NCBI GenBank assembly: GCA_030407085.1
Contig: CM059583.1
Coordinates: forward strand, 44,515,001-44,579,000
Length of the DNA: 64,000 bases
Direction: 5' to 3'
From: Trichopria drosophilae
Lineage: Eukaryota > Arthropoda > Insecta > Hymenoptera > Diapriidae
Part shown: in pieces, positions 1-10,267 of the stretch
Layout of the letters: the number at the start of each line of letters is the position of its first letter
Numbering within the stretch: the stretch's first letter is position 1
Position numbers and translations under genes: made by a program
The notes under the pieces: generated by a model
The model's database searches: none
What the model saw: the letters and a program-made list of their open reading frames with translations, nothing else
Told to the model about the DNA's origin: nothing

Positions 1-305
1 TTTATTTACTTCGCTGGTGACTCGTGCTCTCTGTCGCTGTTCGCGCGCCCAAGTTCACTTTGCACAAGTGTTGCGTAAGATGTATGTATACACTTTTTTC
101 AAACAGTTTATTATTCTATTTACAAAATTAGAGGACAAGCGAGGGACAGGAACTGATTCCTAAATCGACTTTTGGCAGAACAATAAATTGTTTCGAAGTT
201 TACGGCACTGTAAAGGATCTCCCTAGAGCAGATCGTCCAGTAATAGCATCGACTGAACAAAATGAATTTAACCACTCTCAATACCGGAAGATCCTCATAA
301 CTTCG
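1..305. other. Unassigned leading sequence
   Basis: I see no convincing coding frame, repeat or RNA gene in these first bases. The sequence is moderately AT-rich and leads into the satellite that starts near position 306. Confidence 0.4.
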
Positions 306-985
306 TTAAGAAAATGAAGCGGGGTTCCAATTAAAAAAAAAATAATCTTGACCTGAGAATAATCTTCAAGGTAATTTTCAAGGTCAAATTTTATGCTAGC
401 ATTAAATATCCCGGAAAAAATCCTGAAACTTTTGTCTGAAACATTTTACCCGAAAATGACCTCTTGCTGAGTTAATTCGCTGTTCCGGGAGTTTTAAGTT
501 TGGCCTTGAAATGACATTGCAGAAAAAAACGGCCATAGCACATTTGGACGTAAAATTTTGTGCTCTCTCCGAATCCGTGAAAAAAAATAGCAGTTTCCAT
601 TAAAAAAAACAAACTTGACCTTGAAATAACCTTGAAGGTTATGTTCAAGGTCAAATTCTGTGCTACCATTAAATAGCCCGGGAAAAATCCGTAAACTTTT
701 GTCTGAAACAATTTCCAAAGAAATGCACACCCTCTGAGATATTTCGCCGTCACGGGAGTTTTAAGTTTCACCTTGAAATGACCTTGCCGAAAAAAACGGC
801 CATAGCATATTCGGACGTAAAATTTTGTGCTCTTTCCGAATCCGTGAAAAAAAATAGGGGTTCCCATTTAAAAAAATTAACTTGACCTTGAAATAACCTT
901 CAAGGTCAAATTCAATATCGCCATTAAATAGCCAGGGAAAAATCCTTAAACTTTTGTCTAAAACATTTTCCCCGAAAATGCACTC
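306..985. repeat. Tandem satellite, about 265-bp period, about 2.5 copies
   Basis: The blocks beginning CCATTAAATA recur near 403, 667 and 924, and the block CGGCCATAGCA recurs at about 530 and 798, giving a period of roughly 256 to 268 bp. Each unit also contains opposed TTGACCTTGA and TTCAAGGTCAA motifs, so parts of it can fold back. Open frames on the minus strand here are repeat shadows. The same TCAAGGTCA motif is concentrated in the MITE at 3411-4190, suggesting a shared origin or a shared sequence preference. Confidence 0.8.
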
Positions 986-987
986 CC

Positions 988-1058
<71 letters not shown>

Positions 1059-1064
1059 TGTGTG

Positions 1065-1163
<99 letters not shown>

Positions 1164-1182
1164 GTGCGTGTGTGTGTGTGCG

Positions 1183-1219
<37 letters not shown>
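988..1219. repeat. Microsatellite (GCGT)n passing into (GT)n
   Basis: A run of GCGT tetramers gives way to mostly GT dinucleotides interrupted by GTGC steps, about 230 bp in all. The Ala/Cys/Val/Arg frames across it are artefacts of the repeat. Alternating purine-pyrimidine tracts like this can adopt Z-DNA, and their length usually varies between individuals. Confidence 0.97.
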
Positions 1220-1221
<2 letters not shown>

Positions 1222-2228
1222 TTTATGTGGTGGTGGGTGGCGTTTAGATTATTAAAGGAAGAGACCTGCCTCTCCTTTAGCTATAAGATCATGATGCAAA
1301 AGAATATTTTAAATCCTCCTGTTTTGTATCAAATTCATGTAATTTATTTTAATTTATTATTATTTATTTTATAATTCTGAAGAGGGCTACTGATCGTTGG
1401 GCCGAAAACGTTAAATATATTTTAAAATGTATTCATGTTAATTTTATTGTTTATTGTGACCGTTTCTAACACGACTTTTTATTTTATAATTTATGCTCAG
1501 TAAGTGCTTGAAGTATTAAAACTAAAAAAGTGTCTCTAATCACTACAAGATACCAGTAGAACCATTTTAAAGGTTTAATTAAATGCATTTTACCTATTTA
1601 AAATTCTTCAGAATAGTTTTAACGATAAAACTGATAATTGTTTTTTTAACATTATCATATTTTTAAAATGAATGATTATAAAGCGCAAAATGTTTAAATT
1701 TTTCCCTCGTCCGACAACGCGATAATTGGTCGTTCGCACTGTGCCATCACTAGTATGTTAACAGTTCGGCTATAATGCAGTTACAGAATTATACAAAACG
1801 AAAAAGAGTTTACTACGATTATTTTTTAAAATGCAAATGGGTAAAAGTATTGGGGAAGGGTATTTGAAACCCGATGGAATCTCCCAAAAGCAGGCATGCT
1901 TGTGGTATGTGAGTTTCTTAAAAACCAAACACGATTCAACGTGTTGAAGTTCGTATAGCAAAAACTCCAAGTAAGTAAAGTTTTCTTATTTCTAGCAAGA
2001 AATTAATATTAAATAATTTAATGATGAAAAATTTATACGCTTATAACTGTAAAATATAATGCCTTAAAGTTATGTTTTCAACGGGTGTCGATATATCTAA
2101 AATATTAGAGAACTACAGAATTTATTCTAGTATTAGTATTTCAGCCAGTTTTTACTGGCTTTGTCGAATGTAAGCATTAACTTAAAAATACACCGGTCTG
2201 ACTGTAGGTTCGAGTACCGGGCCGAAAG
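1220..2228. other. AT-rich non-coding stretch
   Basis: No gene is supported. At 1377-1412 there is a CTGAAGA ... GGGCCGAAAACG arrangement that resembles the core of hammerhead-like motifs found near Penelope-type and other element ends, but no complete ribozyme fold is evident. The rest is low-complexity AT-rich sequence, possibly an intron of the ELL-like gene that follows. Confidence 0.4.
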
Positions 2229-2792
2229 TACAACGAATGGTGATGTATTCGGTAGGAGTGGGGAGAGCGGTTAGGGCTCCGTTAAATCGTGCCTAACCCC
2301 CAACGGTGATTGTGAGGAGGGCCTTAGCCATCACGGAGGTGGGGGTATCATGGGCAGCGACGTCATGAAGGACTTCGGCTCTGACACAAGCAGCAGTAGT
2401 TGTAAAGCAGTCAGCAACAGCAGTTGCCACAACGCCCGCTCTCGTAATATCCACAGTAACTTAGCTCTCAGAAGTAACTCGAATAGCTATCATCCTGCTG
2501 TCGGTAGTGTACGTGTGGCTGAGTCTTTGGCGATTAGTGATAAGAATTCCAATGGAACGGTTGGTATGAATACTCTGCTCCTACGAGTGGACTCAGCAAC
2601 AGTTGTAGCTTCATGAGTCCTAGACAATTGCACATGTGACAGAAGCAACAGGGAGAATAGAAATTTCGGCCATCGCTAAAATCCTCCTTCATCATCGGCG
2701 AACTTAGCAGCTAGCAACTTCTACAGCTCGAGCTTTGGCAATACGGATTACTCATAGACGAGTAACGTCATGGAAGTTCCACACTACGTCTC
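2229..2792 (+). pseudogene. Possible decayed serine-rich exon upstream of the ELL domain
   Basis: This stretch is less AT-rich than its surroundings and has a long frame (2350-2616) rich in Ser and Asn, followed by other Ser-rich frames broken by stops. It ends at 2792 just before a good donor (GTAAGT), and the next exon at 2874 encodes the ELL domain. Known ELL proteins carry a Ser-rich linker before the C-terminal occludin/ELL domain, so I infer a decayed linker exon. The frame is interrupted by several stops, so it could not make the normal protein. Confidence 0.35.
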
Positions 2793-3518
2793 GTAAGTAT
2801 TAACCCAACCTTTATCCTGATTCCAAAATTTGACAGATTCTTTTCCATACTTACAGTTTTTTTGATATTGCAGGCACTACACGACGATATGCTGTCAAGA
2901 GCAAAAGTTGCTATACCAAGCTGAATTTAATTCTTGTTACCGCGAGTACATGAGATTACATGGTCAAATCGAGGACATAGCCATAAGGTTTACAATACTT
3001 GAGGAACAATACAAAGCTGCGGTAGCAGACGGAAATGCGCAAACTATTCAGGTATGGATAACAATCTTTTTTCTTCACTTGATTCTTAGCTTTCATTTTT
3101 TAAATGCCTTTTCAAAATACGATTTGCTGGTTACTATTTCTAGTTCCTTCGTTTATCACTTTTCATATTAATTTTGAATCAAATATTCTAAGATATTGAT
3201 AGCCATGTAAGAACTACGAGATGACTCAATAGGTTATTAATAAAATATGTTCTTATAATTCTTCATTTGTTCATACATAAATTGAGTAGTCAAGGTAAAT
3301 ACGCAATATCACCTAAAAATGTATTATATAGGTCAGAGAATAATTATTGCCGTTCTGATTTTTCACAGATATTAGAGCAAAAAGTCCTCGAAGAATACGT
3401 GGCTATTATACAGGGTCATCGAAAAGTATCGGACCCCCCTAATATCTTCAGTTAGAATGCACTTAGGAGAAAATGTCCAATAGCAAAGTTGTATGGTTTC
3501 AAGCGGGGAGTAAGCTGA

Positions 3519-3568
3519 TGACCTTGACTTTGACCTTGACCATGTCCTTCAAGGTCATTTCAAGGTCA
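3519..3568. promoter_or_regulatory. Cluster of four TCAAGGTCA motifs (left MITE arm)
   Basis: TCAAGGTCA or its complement occurs at 3519-3527, 3531-3539, 3549-3557 and 3560-3568. This matches the extended half-site known for monomeric nuclear receptors of the FTZ-F1 and ERR type. Binding in vivo is an inference; the motif may simply be part of the MITE sequence. Confidence 0.4.
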
Positions 3569-4031
3569 ATCTTATTTTTTTAAATAGAACCCCCTACATT
3601 TTATTGCATATTCTTATAGCTTATCTCGAGAGCTTTCCAAAACACTATAATAAAATATTTTTTTATTAAGTGCTTTTTGAGTTATAAAGGTTTGAATTTA
3701 ACAATTTGTTAACATTTGAATGTCCAAAATGCATTCATACTGAAAATATTAGGGGGATCCCATTAATGTATTTTCTTTAAACCAATTAATTGGTCTCATT
3801 ATTCCGCGCACAAAAGTATTAAGGTTATGATTACTGAAAACTAAATAATATTTTACAAGATATTCTACATTTTGTATCAAAAAATTGTTAAGTTCAAACC
3901 TTTATAACTCAAAAAGTACTTAATAAAAAAATATTTTATTATAGTGTTTTGGAAAGCTCTCGAGATAAGCTATAAGAATATGCAATAAAATGTAGGGAGT
4001 TCTATTTAAAAAAATAAGATTGACATTGAAA

Positions 4032-4070
4032 TGACCTTGAAGGACATGGTCAAGGTCAAAGTCAAGGTCA
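4032..4070. promoter_or_regulatory. Cluster of three TCAAGGTCA motifs (right MITE arm)
   Basis: Motifs at 4032-4040, 4050-4058 and 4062-4070 mirror the left-arm cluster. The fourth has decayed (GACATTGA), showing the arms are drifting independently. The functional role is unproven. Confidence 0.4.
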
Positions 4071-4315
4071 TCATCTTACTCCCCGCTTGAAACCATACAA
4101 CTTTGCTATTGGACATTTTCTCCTAAGTGCATTCTAACTGAAGATATTAGGGGGGTCCGATACTTTTCGATGACCCTGTAGATGACCCTGTACAGCAACA
4201 AGTCAAGATTCAATTCCAGTATTTGCACGACAAGTTGAGTTACATAAAGTACCTGGTATACCAATATGACATGAAGACTTGCCCTGACCGTGCCACTCGC
4301 TCAAGAGGAAGTTGA

Positions 4316-4583
4316 AGACTGCACAATGACGACACGAAGATGACGAGGATGACGATCCAAAGAGTTCAGGAACGAATCAAGCGTCTTTGCCGAAAGTGAT
4401 TTCCGATATCTTGTGTCTGCGTCACGTCCAAGTGTGTCGACCAGTTTCCAAAATGAAATAGGTTTGCGCGAATGCGACCTAAGTCCGTAGCATAGAATCG
4501 CGGCGCTGGACCAATGGCCACCTCGGTACATGGGAAGATGAGGCGAATAATGGAAATTCGACTCCTAAGTTCGTGTCTTGCTC
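4316..4583 (+). other. 3' flank of the ELL-like exon
   Basis: After the ELL stop codon the sequence has no convincing frame. It runs into the LOA-like insertion and probably continues at 9818 on the far side. It is consistent with a former 3' UTR; AATAAA-type signals appear only beyond the insertion, near 10014. Confidence 0.4.
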
Positions 4584-4591
4584 ATGAAAAT

Positions 4592-7500
4592 TTTGGTATT
4601 GGTATTGGTATTTTCTTCATCAGGCTCGGGTGAACCCCAGAAATCAGCACACTTAGCTGTTTGCCTTTGTATGCTATTCCTGATGCTACTCAGGGTTCCG
4701 TAGGATAACCGGCTGCTTTGCAGAATCTCAGAAGTTGCCCGAGATTCCGCTCCCTGACTTCCTCCTTGCTTACAAGTGGAGAGTCCAGGTACCTCCTTCG
4801 ACTCTCCATCAGTGCAGGGCACTCGCATAGGAAGTGAGTGAATTGATGATTCCTCCTTGTTTTCATCACATCTAGTGCACATCGGTGAAGGTTTTCTTCC
4901 TACGATGTGACTGTGCTTGTTTAAATTTCCATGTCCGGTTAGGATTTCGATGGAGATTCTTATTTCTGTTCTGTTTAATTCGAGCAGTTTTTCAGCCCAT
5001 CGATCCGCCTGCAGCTCTCCTGCAAGGCTTTTGGTTGTGCTGCATTTTTTGTTTTTGATCCACTCTCTAACCTGTTGGGATTTCATATGTCTCTCCAGTA
5101 GGTTGATTCCTTCTTGAAATGGCAGTGCCACCCTCCCAGTCAAGTCAGTTCCATTTACTATTCCGGACTTGGCAAGGGTGTCCGCTCTTTCATTTCCTTT
5201 CCAGCCCATATGGTCAGGTATCCAGGTCAGGCTGAGTTTGTTTCTTTTGGCCAGGTTACGTAGGCAGGTCTTTGTATCTCTGACTAAAGCTGATTTGACG
5301 ACTGGATTGTCTATCGCTCTCAATGCAGCTTGGCTATCCGAGCATATCCATATCGTTTTATTTGTCACTTCTTTCTCCATGAGGATCTCGGCACACATGA
5401 GGATGGCCGCCACCTCTCCTTGGAAAACAGTGTTAAATTTGTTGAGCTTGAGGGAAAAGTTCTCCCGCAGCTTCGGTCCGCAGTATCCTGCGCCTACACC
5501 CTGGTTGGTTTTGGACCCATCTGTGAACCAGATGATGCCATTCCTGGGTATTGCTGATTTATTTTTCCAGTCCTCCCTGTTGGGGAAACAAACCTTGAAG
5601 TTGTTTTCCCCCGTGTGGTGTGTCTGGATCTTGTCTTGTGGTTGGTACCACATGTCTCTCAGGTTTCCTTGAAAAAGATTGTTGAACCAATCTTGCTTAC
5701 CTGTCAAGCTTCCCAAGCACTTGAGTCTATACACGGTTCTCATGGCTTCGCATTTTACTGCCTGAGCCATGGACGGTACGCCTAAAAGAGACCTCATTGC
5801 GGCTATGGGTGTACTCTTCCTTACCGAGAAAATGCCCCTAAGGAACATAGCCTGTACCCTGTTCAATTTTTGTTGAACTTGGGTCTTTTCTGTCCTCTGC
5901 CACCAAATTGGCGAGGCATAGGTAATCCTTGGTAACACAATCTGTTGGTAGATCCAGAGCAGCTGTTTCGGTCCTAAACCCCAACTGTTACCAAGAGCTC
6001 TCCTACAATGCCAGAAAGTGGCAATTGCTTTGTGACATTTGTTATCCAGGTGACCATTCCAGTTTAATTTTTTATCCAGGGTTACTCCAAGATATTTGGT
6101 TTCGCTGGCATATGGCACCTGCTTCCCGCCAATCACCATTTCACTTAGTTTTTTGATCTTATATTTTCTAGAGAAAATGATGACGGCAGTTTTTTCCGGT
6201 TGTATCGATAGCGCTTTTTCATTGCACCATTTTTCCACAAACCTCAGGGCTTCTTGTACCAGCTCCTGCAAAACTTCCTCGTAGTTGCCTCTAGCGAGGA
6301 TAGCAATATCGTCCGCATATCCAATCGCATAGATTCCGCTATCGTTGAGTTTCCTGATCAAGCTATCAGCTACCAGGTTCCAAAGAAGTGGGGACAACAC
6401 TCCACCTTGAGGACAACCCTCAGAGATCGTCCCCTCCACTAGGGTACCCTGCCATTCCGTATAAATATACCTATTTCTAAGAGTGCTCACAATCCAACTT
6501 ATGAGTTCCTTGGGCACCCCATGTTATTCCGCTCCTTTCCGTATTACTTCCACGGAGGTGCGGTTAAAAGCACCCTCAATATCTAGGAAAGCACCGATGC
6601 ACGTTCCCTTCGTACTGAGTTGCTTTTCTATAAAGCCCGCGGCTGACATAAGTGCCAACTCAGCAGATTTGCCAGCCTGGTAGGCATACTGTTCCCCATG
6701 AAGAGGTAAGCGTACCAAAGGACCTTCTATAAGATACCTCTCAACCAATCTTTCCAACAGTTTTAGTAGGAAGGATGTTAGGCTGATCGGTCTGTAGTCC
6801 TTTGCCTCCACGTAGTTCCTGTTTCCAACTTTGGGTATAAACGAAACTCGTGATTTCTTCCATTCTGTAGGTGTGTAACCAAGCGCAATGCACCCCCGAA
6901 GAAGTCCAGTCAATGGTCTCAGGATAGCCCCCAGGCCTTCCTGAAGGAGGGCCGGGTATATGCCATCCGGTCCCGGTGACTTGAACGCCTCAAAGGCCAT
7001 TAGTGCCCTTACAACCTTGTTTGGATTTACAACTTGGGCAGCGATCCCCCAGTGCCTCCCTTTACTCGCAGTAGGCTCCTCGGGGGCACCGTTCGATCCC
7101 AGTTTAATACTTGGAAAATTGCTTGTCAGCAACCTTTCCAGTGTTTCCTTCGGAGATTTGGCAAACTCGCCATTTTCTCCTTTGATAAATCGTAGTTTAC
7201 CATCATTTCCTTTTGATAGTATTCTCGCTAATTTTGCAGTAGAGGGTATACTCTCAGTTTCCGAACAGAACTCCCTCCATGCATTTATCTGAGACTCTCT
7301 AATCTGCCTTTTGCAGGCTTTCAACCTATCCTTGTAAGCCGTCCAGACTTCTGCTGTGTCAGCTTTCTTTGCTCGATTAAATAATCTCCTCGTCTCCTTT
7401 CGGCTACGCTCCAAAGCTGATTCCCAATTAAGCCTTCCCCTTTTGGGGTTTACTTTCTTGAGTGGGCAATTGGCTTCGAACGATCTCATCACAGCTCCCC

Positions 7501-8317
7501 TAAGAAAGACCTCTGTGTACTCAAGATCGTTTTTCGCTCCATACTTGCCTTTGAAGCCCTTCATCCTGGCTTGCAGACTTTCTCTGAACCCTTGCCAGTT
7601 CGTGCTTCTTGGATTTCTGGACCATTTCTCTGCAGGGTTGAACTGTTCCAGTTTGGCCCGAATCAGTTTGTGATCCGAGAGCGAGGGTTCATCAATAACC
7701 CTCCACTCCTGGACAGCCTCACGCATGCCTCGGCTGCATAGAGTGAGATCAAGGACCTCTCTTCTGTTTGCCGTTACAAACGTTGGCTCAACTCCCTCGT
7801 TCAAAATTTCGAGGTTAGTGGATATCAGGTATTCCATGAGGGCCTCCCCTCTCTCATTTGTGTCGGTACTCCCCCACAGAGTACTGTGAGCATTTGCATC
7901 ACAACCAATGAGGAGATCAAGGCCCGCATTTGCGCAGTACCTGACTAACCTAGTTAGCTCCTCCGGGGGAGTTTCCCTATAGTGCGCAAAGTAGGCTGAT
8001 GCAATCACCAAGCTCCTTTCCCCTATTCCCTGAGAGACTTTAACCGAAGCTAGGTCTCTAGTAGAGAATACCTGTACCAGGGCAGCGTCCATGTTTTTAA
8101 GAACTACGCATGCCCTCTGCATTTCATGAAGTCCACTGGCGTAGACTGTGCCAATCCTACTCAGGCCCCGAATCTGACCTTTGTAGCACCACGGCTCCTG
8201 TATTAGTGCCATGGCTGGTTTTGTATGCGTCACTTGCAGGTCCCTCATAAGTTGAGCTGAGGCACCTTTGCAGTGATGCAAATTAATCTGGAAAATTTCC
8301 GCACGACCGTTAGCCAT
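4592..8317 (-). pseudogene. LOA-like pol: endonuclease, reverse transcriptase, RNase H
   Basis: Translation from ATG at 8317 gives an AP-type endonuclease (IQEPW, GCDANAHSTLWG, SLSDHKL), then RT motifs (KSPGPDGI, DYRPISLTS, FLDIEGAFN). A TAA at 6524-6526 interrupts the frame, which continues unchanged with GCPQGGVLSP and YADD. RNase H follows, with acidic motifs in WFTDGSK, QGEVAAI, CSDSQAAL and GNERADTLA. Near 4840 the frame shifts, so the terminal CCHC-type knuckle (CTRCDENKEE then HFLCECP) is split between frames. In this family the protein nicks the target and reverse-transcribes its RNA there. Only the one nonsense codon and one late shift separate it from an open frame, which suggests a fairly young copy. 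Confidence 0.88.
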
Positions 8318-8322
8318 TAGAG

Positions 8323-9224
8323 CTAACTCGCGCTGGAAGCTCCCGTCGCCGAACTTATCGGGTTTTGAGAGGTTGGCCTGAAAACAACCTCTCCTGTCCC
8401 CAGATAAGCTCGGTAGCCGCGAGACTCGAGGCGCTTGGCCGAGTCTTCGTCCACGCCGAGAACTAGAAGGGTGCCATGCGGCAGCTCCTCCCTACGGTGG
8501 ACAACCCACGTCCCGACCCTCAAACCAGCATTCTGCCTGTCCAAAATCTTAAGCAGGATGCTAGTCTCTTTCTTGGGTGGTGGCGCGAGTACCGTCATTT
8601 TAACTCTCTTGACGAGTTCCTCAGGGAGTACAAGCCTCACCTTTCGGCCCCCATCAAGGGTTATCTGCGGAATTGCTTCCCGCAGCCAACAGGCACTCTC
8701 GTCATCCACACAAGCGAAAGTGGCAATTCCTCCTCTCAGGTGAGACTCCACGTACCTGGGTATGAACCCCCTTCCGGGATGTCCACAACCCGGTCAATGA
8801 TGACCCCCCTGAGTTGGTCAAAGACGCCCATCTCGACCCGCTCCCCTACGTCCTCGCCAAAGGCAATCAATACCCTTGGGAGTCCAGCAGCGGCCGTCGA
8901 GTATGACATCCCTGTTGCGGATGCTTGCCCCTGACTCTTGGGCTTCTTCCCTCGGGGTTTGGCCGTCGGATCCGAAATGCTCCTCTCGGCCTTCCTTTTA
9001 TCCCCAGAGGGAGGACCAATGGACTGTGTAGCGGTTGAGGTCGATCCGGGATGCCCTTCCAGACGGGTTCTAGCCCCAGCCACGGAAGATGCCGCCTTTT
9101 TCTTTCTCGAACCACTTACTCTCGGTGGAGGACGCTCCGGAAGGGGGAGACCTTCAGCCTCCGCCCTTCTCTTCGCCTCCGCGTACGCTACCCACGTGGC
9201 CTTTCGCCTCTGTGCGCCGTTCAT
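8323..9224 (-). pseudogene. LOA-like ORF1 (gag-like nucleic-acid-binding protein), frameshifted
   Basis: Two overlapping minus-strand frames, 9224-8736 and 8751-8323, together form one ORF1. The first has a basic, Pro/Ala/Lys-rich region (RVSGSRKKKAASS, KPRGKKPKS), the second a compact domain (CVDDESACWLREAIPQ, KVRLVLPEELVKR). The switch near 8740-8750 is a frameshift. ORF1 proteins of this group bind element RNA; here I cannot see a zinc knuckle. An in-frame stop at 9225-9227 separates it from an open upstream stretch to 9521, so the true start could be further upstream, for example at a Met in the MDTQMKINKK segment near 9360. Confidence 0.7.
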
Positions 9225-9521
9225 TCAGATCGGGCTTGGACGAGTGTCTTCCGCCTTACCGGTCTCCATCAGAGTGTCCTTAGCCACATCCGACGTTATC
9301 TCCTCGGTGCAAGGCACCTGAGGCTCTTGTTTTTTGTTTATTTTCATCTGTGTGTCCATTTGAGTCCCACGAGAAGCTAGGGAAATAAAGGTCACACCTC
9401 GCAGAGCCCCGCGATACGAGGTGAAGGCTATGTACAATGGGAGGTCGCCCGGTATCCCAAGGGCATCGTTTGCGGTACAGCTTCCCCTGTACCATGCATC
9501 CCTAGGCACGATAGCTCCCAC

Positions 9522-9809
9522 CTATGGATTGGGGGATCCATTCTTGGTCACGGCACCTCAGAGGTCCTTTGCCCAACCCCCCTCCAGCCCGAAGGTCGAG
9601 GTGGGGCTTGAGTTTCTAGCCTCACTCATACCCACATTCATCGGAGAAGCCCGTTTATAGAGCCCCGAGCCATTCATCGGAGAGCCCGGTTTATAGGGAT
9701 CCGCATTCTCTCACCATTCACACTGCTATCGACTCAGGACCTCCTGTATGGTGTTTGTTAAGCCCCCCCACCACGACAAGGTGATAGGATCCAAACGGGG
9801 GGGGGGGGT
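9522..9809 (-). other. 5' UTR of the LOA-like element with short internal repeats
   Basis: Near 9639-9697 the motif CATTCATCGGAGA followed by TTTATAG occurs twice about 35 bp apart. The region ends in a run of 12 G (9797-9808) directly before the target duplication. Internal promoter function is expected for a full-length non-LTR element but is not demonstrated. Confidence 0.6.
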
Positions 9810-9817
9810 ATGAAAAT

Positions 9818-10267
9818 AATGCTTATGAAAATAACTTTTGAATATTCTATTCGTCTCGAAAGATTTTCAGAAGATTTTCACCAATTTCGTTCGCGTCGTT
9901 ATATTAATATTTGCTTCGGACAGATATTAATTATAAGGATTATGATTATCATTATTATGGTTTTTATTGTAATTATGAAATACGTCATTGTCCAGGTAGT
10001 TTTAAAATGTCGAAATAAAATAAATTGTTTTTAAATCACTTATTTTTATTCATACCTAAAAAATAGGATCCTTATTACTTGAATTTATAGCCATTACTTT
10101 CCGCGATAGATACCTTGTATAGCCCATAATATATAAATATGGGTACTGGATGTTTTGGCACCACCGCCCGTTTTGGCTCCAGACTTTTCATATAGTAAAA
10201 TTGTAGAAGCAGGGAAATGGCAACTTCACGAAATCAACCCATCCTATCTACGTAGGACTAAAAGTAA
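9818..10267. other. AT-rich flank, likely continuation of the ELL-like 3' region
   Basis: No coding frame stands out. Overlapping AATAAA-type signals occur near 10014-10020, which would suit a polyadenylation site for the plus-strand gene broken by the LOA insertion. The stretch ends where the CR1-like 3' tail begins. Confidence 0.4.

Larger units (their letters stand above)
3411..4190. mobile_element. Palindromic Tc1/mariner-like MITE (about 780 bp)
   Basis: The two halves are inverted copies of one another for roughly 360 bp. The left end begins CAGGGTCATCGAAAAGTATC and the right end is its reverse complement. TA dinucleotides flank it at 3409-3410 and 4191-4192, as expected for a TA target duplication of the Tc1/mariner group. 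There is no transposase frame, so it is non-autonomous. The right terminus carries a 12-bp tandem duplication (GATGACCCTGTA at 4169-4180 and 4181-4192). It is inserted inside an ELL-like exon. Confidence 0.88.
2874..4315 (+). pseudogene. ELL/Su(Tpl)-like elongation factor, C-terminal occludin/ELL domain, split by a MITE
   Basis: Two exons encode the C-terminal helical domain of RNA polymerase II elongation factor ELL. Exon 2874-3051 lies between a TTGCAG acceptor and a GTATGG donor and includes YREYMRLHGQIEDIA and RFTILEEQYK. The next exon starts at 3369 after TTTCACAG with ILEQKVLEEYVAII, is interrupted at 3411-4190, and resumes with FQYLHDKLSYIKYLVYQYD, ending at TGA 4313-4315. In the family this domain binds partner elongation factors in the nucleus and helps suppress polymerase pausing. 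The MITE sits at a TA within the exon and brings in stops. Together with the broken upstream exon, this suggests a pseudogene, unless the insertion is spliced out. The family match rests on pattern recognition of YREY..LH, RF..LE and YLH.KLS.IK; a copy of a gene residing elsewhere is possible. Confidence 0.7.
4592..9809 (-). mobile_element. Full-length LOA-like non-LTR retrotransposon
   Basis: The element is 5.2 kb on the minus strand. It has a 5' UTR after a run of 12 G on the plus strand at its 5' end, an ORF1, a pol with endonuclease, reverse transcriptase and RNase H, and a 3' tail of short TACCAA repeats near 4592-4615. ATGAAAAT at 4584-4591 and 9810-9817 is an 8-bp target-site duplication, so both ends are present. 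An RNase H domain after the RT places it in the LOA/I group rather than Jockey or CR1. Coding breaks (a frameshift in ORF1, a nonsense codon in pol and a frameshift near the pol C-terminus) make it inactive by itself. It sits in what was probably the 3' UTR of the ELL-like gene. Confidence 0.9.

Noticed and set aside
472..867. Minus-strand frames with a repeated peptide pattern
   Set aside because: The repeat in the peptide follows the 265-bp satellite period, so it is a shadow of non-coding repeats.
954..1374. Three overlapping frames rich in Cys, Val, Arg and Ala
   Set aside because: They are translations of the GCGT/GT microsatellite in three frames, with no other coding signal.
4917..9660. 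Many plus-strand frames opposite the LOA-like element
   Set aside because: They are antisense shadows of ORF1 and pol and have no domain similarity.
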